In this document: positions 22,745 through 33,633 of the stretch, one piece after another
How positions within the stretch are numbered: position 1 is the first letter of the stretch
Layout of the letters: every line of letters begins with the position of its first letter
Source: Clavulina sp. PMI_390
Lineage: Eukaryota; Basidiomycota; Agaricomycetes; Cantharellales; Hydnaceae
Assembly: GCA_015039315.1 (NCBI GenBank)
Contig: WIDE01000070.1
Span: 8,387 to 72,386, forward strand
Direction: 5' to 3'
DNA length: 64,000 nucleotides
Translations under genes and position numbers: made by a program
The notes under the pieces: generated by a model
Databases searched by the model: none
Seen by the model: the letters and a program-made list of their open reading frames with translations, nothing else
What the model was told of the DNA's origin: nothing

Positions 22745-25700
22745 ATGGCCGCTTCCGCGTCCAAGCCCCACCCTCTCACTAATGGCCCTGCTGCCACGTC
22801 CTCGACGTTCAGCACCCCTCTAGCCTCATCCACTACTAGTTCTCCTGCTACTACTACTACACCCCAATCTAATCTCCTGGCTCAGCAACACCGACCACAC
22901 GGCAAAAAGCTCGTGGCCTCGGAGGCCCTTGAGCGTTATCTCACCTATGAGGATCGCCGCGATCGCAGCTTTATGGCCATTCTTGCTGCGTTCAGCTCCC
23001 TCGTGCGTACACTATTCGATCGCGTCCTTTTCCATGTGTGACTGGGTTATCTTACTCGGTTGCATTCGCGCCTTCGCTCTCTGTTCATGGACGCCTCCGC
23101 GCCCTCCCTTCCCAGAACAATCAAGGTACGTTACGCGCCAAATGAATTGATCGAAGGGCGGCACCTGACTGTGGGAGAATTACGCCTCACGCTTCTTTCA
23201 CTGCTCAATGCGCCGTCGGGTCGTCATCCAATACTGTCTCCTACTCTCTCCACTTGTATGAATGCTTCCATCATCATTGAACACCGGCAGCCCTTTGCGT
23301 CAAGGAACTCGTTGACGTTGTGCGGGACAACCAACTCCTCAGTCTCGGGTACGTCTCCTCGCCCCTCATTGGCTGACCTCTCCTAGATCGGGGGCGAAGC
23401 CGTCAAATGAGCACGTGACTAATTCACTCCTCTCCTTATTCATCATTCGAATGAATGTATGCGTATCCTAAATCTGGATCCATTTGAATTGCACGCGGCT
23501 GCATTCAATCACTGCCATTCCTGGGAACGCGCTAAAACTACTCCTTCCACCCCGACGGACGATGTGTGCGGCCCCCATGACACATGTTTGACAACCCATG
23601 TTATCTCGGCGACAATCCCCTCGTTAATCTACGCGACGCACATCCCGTTTTGTGTGGCACTATTCATCTCCGTTGGGCGGCCACCTGTGTCTCCCTTTAC
23701 GACCGCTCTCGCTCCTGGGAACTGCTGGGGTATCCTTTTGGATGATACAGAGGTGCAACCCCTTCGGGCACCATCAACTCTGCCATTCGAAACCACATCA
23801 ATCGTTGCACAGAACGTAACGTACGTACTCTTTTGCACACCTGAGCTAATGCACCCGGCCGACCTAATAATCGTTTATCCTTCCCGTCGCCTTCATTTTC
23901 CTTACTTTTTCCGTTACCCCGCGCGGCGATCGTAATCCATCAATCGTGTTCTATGGCCTGGGTGTCTACACACGCCCCTCGGGCATTTCCAATTGGATTA
24001 TTATACGGCTCCAAACTCAAATCGGCATGACTCGATGGGGGGCTTGGAACTCTTTTTTGGGCGTATCGGCCGGCTCACCCTGTGAATCCACATGGCGATT
24101 TGCTGACGACAGTTGCCCTGCTTTCTCTCCAGGCACGTCCTTAGCGGTGATGCCTCGGATGTACGTCTGAGCCCTGCTATCGGCGTCAAGCCTCACCATC
24201 GTATGCAGATGGTGCCGAGTGTCTCCGATGCTGGGACCCTGCCCACCACACCCGTCACTCCGTCGCACCCCACTCCCATGTCCGCTACAGGGGAGCCATT
24301 CTTCTTCCCTCCCCCCTCGCCTTCGACCTCCACGTCATCACAACCCCAAACCATCGACCCTGCATCACTTCCCTCGACCCGCCCTTCCTCGCCACACTCC
24401 CAGGGTGAGAAGGTCTACCTCAAGAACAAGAACGGGCGTACACGGAAAGGTGTCTGTCTATGGTTCCTATCACCCTGGACTGGGTTCGAGAACCCGTTCC
24501 TCCGTGAGGGCTTTGGCGATATTGGTTTCCTGACCGATGGTCAAGAGGTTCCCGCAGGCGAGACCCGCTTGAAGAAAGAAGACTTTGAGTTCCGTTGGGC
24601 GGGCAATGGGGACAGGCAATTCCCTCTACCGTTGCCCGCAAACACTCCCGCTATTTCTTCTGGTAGCAATGCAAGTGGAAGCGGGAGTGCAAGTGCAAGT
24701 GCCGCTATGGGTCCTCCCAGCCAGCAGGAGAAGGTTGCTCAGCCGAGCAAGAGCTCGTTCCCTCCCAGCTCGATGCCTCCCACGCCCATCGAAGAGGTCC
24801 AGGCCTCGTTCTTTGCGGCTGCAGCAGCGGCGGCGCCGAGCCCCTCGCGTGTTACCTCTTACAGTTCGATCCCTGGCACGGGCATGATCCAGCCCACGCT
24901 CATCTCTGGGCCAACTGTCACTGTCCCTGGTGCGACTCCTGTCCCGCTCGGGAAGCCTCGTCCGAAGAAGAGCGTGTCTGCTACCGCGACAACGCCATCC
25001 GTTGGGATCTCGAAGAAGACCAAGAAGGCCAGTGATGCCACGAGCGGTGGAAAGAAAATCCCTTCGCCCCTAGTGCTTCCTACTACCCCAGCGGTCGCGT
25101 CTGCGTCTACTGCGTCAACTTCTGCCCCGACCTCGGTTCCTGCCTCAAACATTGAGGCTCCGCTGCCCGTCTCCGCTCTTCCTGCTGCACCTCCCCCACC
25201 CCCAGCGGAGAAGAAGGTTAAGAAGCTTTCTGGCGCGGCTGCAGCCAGTGCACGAAAGAAGCAGGCAAGGCTAGCAGCTGCTGCCGCTGCCGCTGCCGCC
25301 GCTTCTGCTGCCGCCGCGGCGCTCGCGTCCACTTCGTCGACACAGCAGCCTGCGTCCTCTGCTGATGCTGATGCTGTAACATCCACAGTCGATATTGATA
25401 TTGATGCTGTGCTCTCCACGGAGCTTGACTTGGGCTCCAAGCAGCAGAATCAGCGCCGCGAAGCCCGCGCGAGCGCAGGGATCTACTCGTCGGACATTGA
25501 GCCCGAGGAGCCTAGTTCTCCCGTCATGCCCAGCTCTCCCGCCATGTCGTCTGATTCTGATGCTTCTACATCGTCTGATGAGGACTCTGATACGGATGCC
25601 TCGGACGCTGATGCTGAGGGTGACGATGAGATGAGGTCTTCGTTGGTTCTGGCGCGTCTGAATGGCGGCGGACACTACGATGACGACAAAATGTCTGAGG

Positions 25701-28616
25701 CTGGCACCACTTTTGGCGAGGATGATGATACACCCTTCACCCTTGGATGGGATGAAGATGAGGTTGATGGCGACCATGATGCGGATGGGGAGGACGATGA
25801 GGATGATGAGGATGTCCACTCGACATTCTTGCTCACTCCTCGCGGCAGCATCCCTGATGGTGTGACGGTCATGACTCCCTCGGCGGTCGCGTCCAATGCG
25901 GCGGCATGGAGCGAGTTTGCATCTGCGAGCGTGGCGATGAGCGCTGAGCTCAGTGTTGGGCTCAACGCTGTATCGAACAACAACAAGAGGGCAGCGATTG
26001 CACGCAGGAGAGGCGATTCCATCTCTGCTTCCACTCCTCGCACACTCTTCCTCACCATCCCAACCCACCCTCATCATTTCACTCCAAGGCACCAGCATGC
26101 CGAGCTTGCATCCCCATTCACCCCACTCAACGTTTCATCTCGCCATCCTCATGCACACATCCATGATGAAGACCCGCATTCACCCTTGCCCGCCAGCTCT
26201 GTGCTGGCTGCACATCAAGAGGTGTTTGACGAGCTCATGGGAATGAGCCTCAATGTGCGCGAGATGGACATGGACATTGATATGGACCTCGCCTCGCAGA
26301 ATGGGGACGCTCGTCGGGCAGGGGAAGATGATCTCCTGATTGACGAGCTACTCTTTGACGAGGGCGGTTCTCTGCACGAGTTTGAGGATGCGTGGGCGAA
26401 TGAGAAGGATTTGGCGAACAAGGCAAAGGCGAAGCAGCTGTCAAGGACCAAGTATCTGGCGTCACCGGAGCCTTCTGGATCTGAGGACCCCGTGCCTTCG
26501 ATGTCAGCTACGAGGGCACGCTCGTATTCCTTGTCGAGGATGCACTCGCAGTTGCAGCCAGCTCCATTCTCCTTTGGGAAGCCTCTCGCTAGTGCTAGCT
26601 CAACCTCGAGTACTTCCCGACCAGTGAGGAAGATTGGTCATCGTCGCCAGCTGTCGCACCAGCAGCAGCTCACTTTTGCTCGCCAGGCGCAGCGCGACGC
26701 AACCGGTCTTTCATCCCCTGTATCCACTGTCTCCTCTCTCCCCTCGCAGGACACCATCCAGGAGCGCTCTGAGACTCCCAGTTCCTCTGCACCTTCGTCG
26801 ATGCCCGCTGGCACTCCTGCGCGGATGTATTGCCCTGGCATGAGTGTTCCTATGCCCCAACCAGAGTCTCGCGCGATGACGCCGACGACGGATGCCGAGG
26901 GTGCCGCTGAACTGCCACGCACCATGTCTCTTCCCCAGATCGTCGTGAACCAGCAGATGCCGTCCACTCCCCCGCGAACGCCGTCACCTTCTGGCGCTCC
27001 CATTCGTTCGCACTCCATGATGTCCCTATCTTACTCGTCCTTCTCGGAACCCAGCTCGGATGCTCCAAGCCCCCAGGCGGAATTGGATGCATTGATTGTC
27101 CCTGGTGCTCCAGTTTCAGAATCCCCTCTTCCTACGGCGCTTCTACTGCCTACTGAGGGTGAATCCCATATTGGAAGCGAGGAGCAGCCTCAGAGACAGG
27201 AGCCCCAACCACAACCCCAGCAACCGGTGCAGCAGCTGCAACCACAACAGCAACAGCTGCCGCAGCAGCCACACCAGCGAGTACAGCCTCCACTTGGGCA
27301 CCATCAATTGGGCCAGATCATCGTTCCAACGATCCACCCCTCAAATCCACCGATTTGCGCAACATTTGTTGATGGTATGTTTCAGTTTCATGTTGATAAA
27401 TAGGTTGCGATATTCACAGCGATCATTTCTCTTATTTGAAGGTGTCTTCGTGTACACGCTCAATGATCCTTCGAGTGGTCATCGGTTGCTCCGTGCGGTT
27501 GATAGCGACTACGTGCATCTCAGCTCGCTTATCGCGATCTCCAAGCCTCCCCTCTCTCCATCTGACGCACTCCGCATTATCTCATTATGCCAGAGGCCAA
27601 CCATCATCCCTCCTACATTCTCGCAAGGAACTTCCACCGTGACCCCACTTGCTGGTTCGTGGGTCCCACTGGACGAGGCTCACCAGCTGTGCAACTCGGG
27701 TGAACTCAATATCCCCGTGCACTTGGGTGAAGTGTTCCTTCACAGGAACCTGGGCGAGACGTACTTCCCTGACCCTATCCCTGAGTGGTGCCGCTCGCGG
27801 AAGCAGTTGAGGGAGCAGCAACAGATGCAGTCGTCTATGATGAACCCTGCCTTTGGAGGCATTGTTGGTGCGGGCATGGTCGCGAATGGCCTGAACTCGG
27901 TGGGCAACTCGAACAACGTTAGTGCCATGACGGCTCTTGCAGAGTTGGCACGGATGGGCGGAGCGGGTGCTCCTCGTGTGGTTCCATCACCCCCAGCTGC
28001 TCCTATCGCCCCTATCGTGACGCAACCTACTGTCCCTAGCCCCGTGATCACGACGCCGATTCCTTCTCCTGTCATCCCCCATGGGTTCCAGCAGCAGCAG
28101 GCTTTCATGCCGCAATCGCAACCCCAACAGGACGCGCAATTCATCCATCATGTGCCTCAAGTCCCATCTGCTGGCTTGAACATGAATGCAGACTACTACA
28201 ACCCTGCGATGAAGAGCAGAATCGTGCCATCCCCTGTCTTGCGCACTGCGTCCACCGCGTCGGTCTTCTCGTTCAACTCCGCTCCGAGCTCGCCTCCTCT
28301 TTCCCCTACCTCATCACTCAGCTCTTCGCCTAGTGGAACCCGGCACTACATGGGCCAGTTCACCTTTGACACGCATTCACTCTCGGCACCTTCACTGGGT
28401 GGTGAGCCTCCAAAGAAACGTGGCCCTGGTCGTCCTCGCAAGCACCCTCTTGCAGAGGATGGTTCCGTGCCTCCTCGGAAGCGCGCTAAGATTACTCCAG
28501 CTGCTTCGGTCCTTCCTTCGAGCACCCGCTCGGAGAGGGCCGCTGCAAGGGGCAGCACGAGGCTCCCAAGCTTGGGGTCGATCGGGCCTGCTGCTGTTGG
28601 TGCAACCACCATGTGA
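22745..28616 (+). CDS. Large regulator: winged-helix-like N-terminus, APSES/KilA-N-like module, AT-hook
   Basis: Exons 22745-23002, 23116-23125 (10 nt), 23291-23348, 23751-23820, 24113-27374 and 27442-28616 close in frame to 1610 residues. Residues ~75-160 form helices with the pattern of a winged-helix/HARE-HTH-like domain (CVKELVDVVRDNQLLSLGGA, then TPSGTINSAIRNHINRC). A conserved block follows (KGVCLWFLSPWTGFENPFL). A long low-complexity middle has poly-Ala near 515, acidic Asp runs and a Gln/Pro tract near 1155-1190. At ~1220-1340 lies an APSES/KilA-N-like module, with LAGSWVPLDEAHQLC matching the family's GTW(I/V)PL motif. An AT-hook (KKRGPGRPRKHP) is near 1543. Likely a nuclear DNA-binding transcription regulator; targets unknown. 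Without the 10-nt exon the frame breaks. Confidence 0.75.
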
Positions 28617-29336
28617 GCATCTGGCGTTCTTGACATCCTCTCCCCTCCCTATCATACACCCTTGTGCATCTTGTCGGACTCGCTTGTCCCCTACTTGTTC
28701 TTTTTTTTCTCTATCTCATTTCTTGGCATTTTCTTTGATTCTCACCATGCTCAAAGCTCGAGAGCTTTGTCCACCATCGTCTAAAATAAACAAAACGATA
28801 AACTTCATCCCTGTCGTGTATCACCAGACATATATTCTATTCGCATGCGTTAGTGGTCTACACCCTCGCCTCCCACCTCAGAAAATCAAGTCCACTTTGT
28901 CGTTCTTTACCTTGACTTTCTTGTATTAAATTCTTTGTGCGTTTTGTCTCTTCGTTCCTTACCAAATGCCTCTCTCGACGTGGCTGTCCCGCTTGCGGAG
29001 TACCGCACCGTTGTCTAGGCTGCCCTTCCTTTGCGATATCAGGCTCCGCCAGCTTGATTCAAATTACTGATTCTGATAGATATTGTATGAAAGCAAAAAG
29101 TACTTGCAACTTTGTGTATTTATCTAGCAGCATCACATCACATATTCATTCTGATAATCAACCAAAATTTGCCTTTGCCGTTATGCGCAGTAGACTAAGA
29201 GGCGATAGCCCAACGTGATTTGTGGTTAGACTACTGTCAATAATACACCTTCGACGTGTCTCATTCCCTGTTTGCATGTATATAGATACATCCTGAGAGC
29301 AGAAAGGTGAAAGTGAAAACCATAAGAAGCCCGCGA
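28617..29336. other. Convergent spacer between the regulator and PUS4
   Basis: T-rich sequence, probably the 3' UTRs of both genes. No further gene recognised. Confidence 0.5.
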
Positions 29337-30924
29337 CTACGGAGGTTGGATTCGCTCAAGCAACATCTTCTCCCATTCTTCCATCTCGCCAGTAGGAACC
29401 GTATAGCTCTCAGCGTCATTGGCTCGTGCCTCTATAGCGCTCTGAAAAACGCTCCACGGGATGGAGACCTTTGCCACCGAATCCTCATTCGAGCCCTCAG
29501 CAGAGGTAGTGGCGGTTGAAGGTTCCGGCCCTGCCTCCGTGCTGGATGAAGCCAGCTCAGAGGTGGATGGCAGTGGTTCTGCCCCGCCCAAACCAGGAAC
29601 AGCGATCGAAGGGATCCGCTCATGCAGATAGTCCTCCCCAACGTACCACTCACCTTGGCGCGTTCGACTGAGTAAGACAACGTGTGCGGCGCTACCAAGG
29701 GACTGGGCCACATCATGCACAATTGAGCGGACGTATGTGCCTGAGGAGACGGTCATTTTTAGGGTGAAAACAGGAGGGGTACGAGATGGAGACGATGAAG
29801 GATTGGGAGGGGTTGAAGTGGGTTTGGAATCGATCTCAGGATCGGCGGTTGAGGGAGTGGTAGTGGTTGCATCAGCTGGGGGAAGAACTTCTGAAGACGA
29901 GGGCGGCGATGGGTTTGGAAGAACAGAAGCTGATGAGGCTTCGCCAGATCTTGAAGGCAACGGCTCAGAAGCGTCCACGGCCCCTGCAGTCTCAATCAAA
30001 GTCCTGATACTGGCCATCGCGGCAAGTTTCTCTCCTTCGAGATGCTTCTCAGGCCACTTGTAACCATGCCCAGAGGTTGATGGTGATACAGACGATGGAT
30101 TTTCTGTCCCAGACGACTCTGAAGCCGCCTCTTGCCAATCTATGAGCTCGAGGGAATGAACTGTCACTTTGCGAGGTTCGATCGGGCGAGGAAGCGGTTT
30201 GCCTTCCCGGGCATATTCATACAACGGCTTCCCGTCCATCTTGAGGGCAGAGTAACTAGATTATAATGCTGATCTCAGTTCGTGCCATAGCATACAACGG
30301 AAGAAACACTTACACTGGGGGAAGCTGGGAAATCTCTCCCCGGAAGCCCGCCAGAGCCTCCACAACCTTTTCTCGAGTAACATGCTCCCAGGGAGTTGTT
30401 CGAACGATGGAACCTTCACTGTCGTAGGTGTCTGTTTCGCAACCGAGGATGGCAGTTGTGTAATATTCCTAAGAGCAGAGTAGAGTGAGCGTCGTCAGGG
30501 ACGAAAGAGGGACTCAACGAACCTTTGAGCAGTCTAGGAATTTGCTAAGGGATTTAGTTCCTTTGTTTACTCCTACGACTGACATAAAAAGCGATTCAGA
30601 ACACAGGTTGTGCTGGGTTCAGAACAGAACAGAGCTAAAAAGGCATTACCTACCGAGAACGCCATCCGCAAGGGGATCCAGCGTGCCGCCTTGTCCAATT
30701 TTGACCCCATCACCTTTGCCTTTGCGTTTCCACCTCTTTCCATTCGTGCCGTTCTTCCTGCTCTCAATGTGTGCTTGCCTCTCTGTTTCGTCAGTGATAA
30801 ATAAGGGAGATTCCCTGAAAAGCGGCTTGAGGGAGTCCAGTAGCTTCATGGAAGTAGGTCCAGACGGCTTAAGTATTCCAAAGAGCCCCTGGAGAGGGAG
30901 AGCAGGGGTAATAGCCTTCGGCAT
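29337..30924 (-). CDS. PUS4: tRNA pseudouridine synthase of the TruB/Pus4 family
   Basis: Four exons (30654-30924, 30523-30578, 30314-30468, 29337-30255) encode 466 residues. The enzyme makes pseudouridine 55 in the T-loop of tRNA and acts in nucleus and mitochondria in yeast. The family fold is clear: GLFGILKPSGPTSM at the N-terminus, the catalytic GGTLDPLADGVL (Asp 83), VVGVNKGTKSL, YYTTAILGCETDTYDSEG, LPPVYSALKMDGKPLYEYAR and the GTYVRSIVHDVAQSLG block. A Ser/Pro/Thr-rich insertion of about 100 residues separates the KVTVHSLEL strand from VFTLKMTVSSGTY, and a second low-complexity stretch lies near the C-terminus. These inserts lengthen it relative to bacterial TruB. Single copy. Confidence 0.94.
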
Positions 30925-31375
30925 CTCGTCTGAAGCAAGAAGGTGGGGGTCGAACTTTGTTCAAATTTAGAACTCTCCAGCATCAGTCCAGTTTTCTGCC
31001 AAAATGCATCCCAAATAGTGAAGGAGATTGCATCGATTTTTGGAAATCATTTACATCATTGTAGAGAACACATGATGTAAGAAACAACAAAGCTCGTGGA
31101 GCCTAAATACAGCAATAATAGATGGACGATTTACAAGTCGCAGAGCAGAAAATGAGCCAAAAAACCAAATGAAGGCGCGATAAAAGAATGGACAGGAGGG
31201 CCGCTGCACGGTCCAGTGAATTAAAAAGATTGGATGGCACTACAAAGCTGTGACCTAGAGCTCTAGGAGTTGTCGAGGTAAGATGGACATCCCGAGTATT
31301 GGGACTGTTGCTTAACTGCGTAGATCTGGTGGCACAGTGCAGAAACTTGGCCCAATAGAGGCTTTCGTGATTGAG
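30925..31375. other. Spacer between PUS4 and 7TM copy A
   Basis: About 450 A/T-rich bases; PUS4 promoter at its left and the copy A 3' flank at its right. No gene seen. Confidence 0.5.
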
Positions 31376-33484
31376 CTACGCGTCAATTGTCGTTTCTGAG
31401 GTCGATGTGACAATGACCAGGGTTTTCATGGGGCGAGGCAGGGAGATCGAGGCATTGAGGTTCTTGCTCTGTGATCCCGGGCGGAAGGCCTTTGCGATCG
31501 GAGATCTCATAGGAGGAGGTAGGGTGACGACGGCAGATGACGAACTTGATGTTGTCCTTGAGAGCGAGGGCTCGCGCTGCAAGCTGTCAGGTGCATCTTC
31601 AGACAAGGGGCTCAAGGCACGAGGAGGGGAAGAGCCTTGAGGAGCAATCTTGGTGTCCTCTCCTCGAGGCATAGCAGCTAATTCGAATTCTTCGAGGCTA
31701 ATATCATCGTCGACAAAGTCCACTTTCCGTTGTTCAGTACTTTGTCGTTGCTTGGGAGTATAAGCAGGAGACGCCACCGAACCGGGAGTCTCGTCGAGGA
31801 TATCCTTGAGGGCGAGAAGGCGGGATTTTACAGCAACCGAGGGATGAGGAGTGAATGGAGACTGGGAATCGGAAAGCGGAGAGGGGAATGTGTAACGACC
31901 GGCATCCCTCTCGATATCTCGATTGGCCTCAGTCTGATGAACGTGCCAACTGTCCACGTGAGCAGCGTCGTCGCCACGATGGAAAACTGGGCGAGAAGTT
32001 GGAGGATACCTCATCTTATCCGCGTCGAGACTGGAAGGTTTGATATCCAAATCATCGCCTTCCGATCGGAAGTCGACCGAATGTGTCGTCCCAGAGTGGG
32101 GAGAAACCCCCAAAGATCCGCCCAGTTGCGATGGACGAGGAGGGCGAGGAGCAGCAGTGCTGAAATGCACCTTCGGAGTCACGGCTTGGCCGCTCGATGG
32201 GAAGCTGTCTGTAGCATTCGGTCCCTTTCCACGCAGACGTTCCGACCGGCTAACGACGAGTTTCTTCAAGCGTGTCTCGGTGACGAAGTCAAGCACGAGG
32301 GCGTTAAGCATTACCTGAGGGGAATTAAAGTTTGAGTATCGCATTTGGAGTGGTTTATTCAAAAATAAGACCTACATCTGTCCCACAGCTGGCCAGACAT
32401 ACCCACCCAAGCTCTTTGCCATGAAGTACGGTGAGGACGGTGATATTGACTGTGGAAGTTGATAAGGCAGCAAAGGAAGCACTAGAGAACGATGGAAGCG
32501 TTCGAAGGAAGAAGCAGTAAATGTGATATCAGGGTCAAGCAGACGACGAGTGACGAGACGAATAACTCACATGAGGGTCCGCGTCGTGAGACGCCGAAGC
32601 CCATCGCTCATACCCTTCTTGAAACGAAGGGGCCAAACGAAAAGTGCAGTCAGAAGCACCCTGTTATCACCAAAGAGATATGCGGTATCATAGCATTAGC
32701 AGCAAATCTTCGGGGGTCGACACGTGGAGACCATCGGCGGGAATGGAGAATCTGGATCGAACGTACGTGATATATCTGGATACGCGGGGGAAAATTGATT
32801 CATTAGTGAGCGACCAACTGAGATCTGGGTTCTTTGCACGTACGCATCGTATGTCAGAAGAGGGATGCTCCCCACTCGCCCCAACCCAATCACACAACTT
32901 CCGTCTTGTGTGCGAAACTCGGCGATCCGGGAGGCAAGAAGCAAGAAGATCACAACTCCATATCCCACTAAGCTAATCAAACAGACCACGGAGACGGGGT
33001 TCCTAAAGCGTTTTGACACGGCTGTACGCCATTCAGATGGCGTCTTTGGGGTTGCAGGGGGGTTTGGTTGCGCAAGCGTGTTGCGATTTTGAGCTTGGAC
33101 CGACTGAAGAGCCGCCTTGGTAGCAGAGAGGTTCGACCAAACCATCCAAACGCGCTCTGAAAGGAAAATGTAGATGAGCAGCTTTGTCGTGGTGTAGAGC
33201 AGAATGCAGCTCCAGATGGCGAGAGAACAGGAAGTGATAGTATCCTCGAGGCCTACCCCATGTATCAATATGCCTGTAGACATCATGAAAGCAAGGGAAA
33301 AAGCGAAAACGAGGATGAGAGAGAGGCGAGCAACTGTCAAATTCTTCCAGCCACGAAGAGTGTTAAGATCTTCAAATGCCACTCGACGCGCGAGACAGAC
33401 AGAAAGCACAGCCGTCCCAAGGAAATGGATGACGGCGCTGAGGGCTTGCTTTCCCGCACTAGGGAATATCATGTTTGAACTCAT
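31376..33484 (-). CDS. Seven-transmembrane protein with long cytoplasmic tail, copy A
   Basis: Exons 32844-33484, 32767-32775, 32571-32660, 32376-32481 and 31376-32314 give 594 residues. Seven hydrophobic segments are visible, four in the first exon and three around FVWPLR, NITVLTVL and LGWVCLASCGTD. A ~300-residue Ser/Pro-rich tail follows, predicted cytosolic, ending VIVTSTSETTIDA. The arrangement is GPCR-like, but no named receptor family is recognised. Conserved family blocks include ARRVAFEDLNTLRGW, YIFLSERVW and GSCVIGL. The second exon is 9 nt (Tyr-Ile-Thr). Start chosen at MSSNMIFP by comparison with copies B and C; an in-frame upstream ATG would add about 46 residues without counterpart in the other copies. 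Confidence 0.82.
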
Positions 33485-33569
33485 GGTGAAGGTGCCGAGA
33501 GCCTGAAACGGCGGAGACGCTCGCTTGGTCGTCGAGGAAGGAAGGAGAGGGTTGTCGAAGAGTCGAATA

Positions 33570-33633
33570 GTCACCGCCCGGACTCGGGGAACTCTAAAGC
33601 ATCCTCGCCAGACTTTATGCACACATTATATAT
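33570..33633 (-). promoter_or_regulatory. Shared promoter block, 7TM copy A
   Basis: Read in the gene's direction: TATATA (33628-33633), GAGGATGC (33599-33606), then GGTGAC (33570-33575). The TATA element is about 145 bases from the ATG. The same order and near-equal spacing occur upstream of copies B and C. Confidence 0.6.

Noticed and set aside
23459..23935. An open frame with SLYDRSRSWELLGYPFG-like and GNCWGI-like stretches, briefly considered as a SUN-domain or separate gene
   Set aside because: It lies in introns 3 and 4 of the regulator. The region lacks any acceptor AG for hundreds of bases, so it cannot be a spliced exon, and the frames are interrupted.
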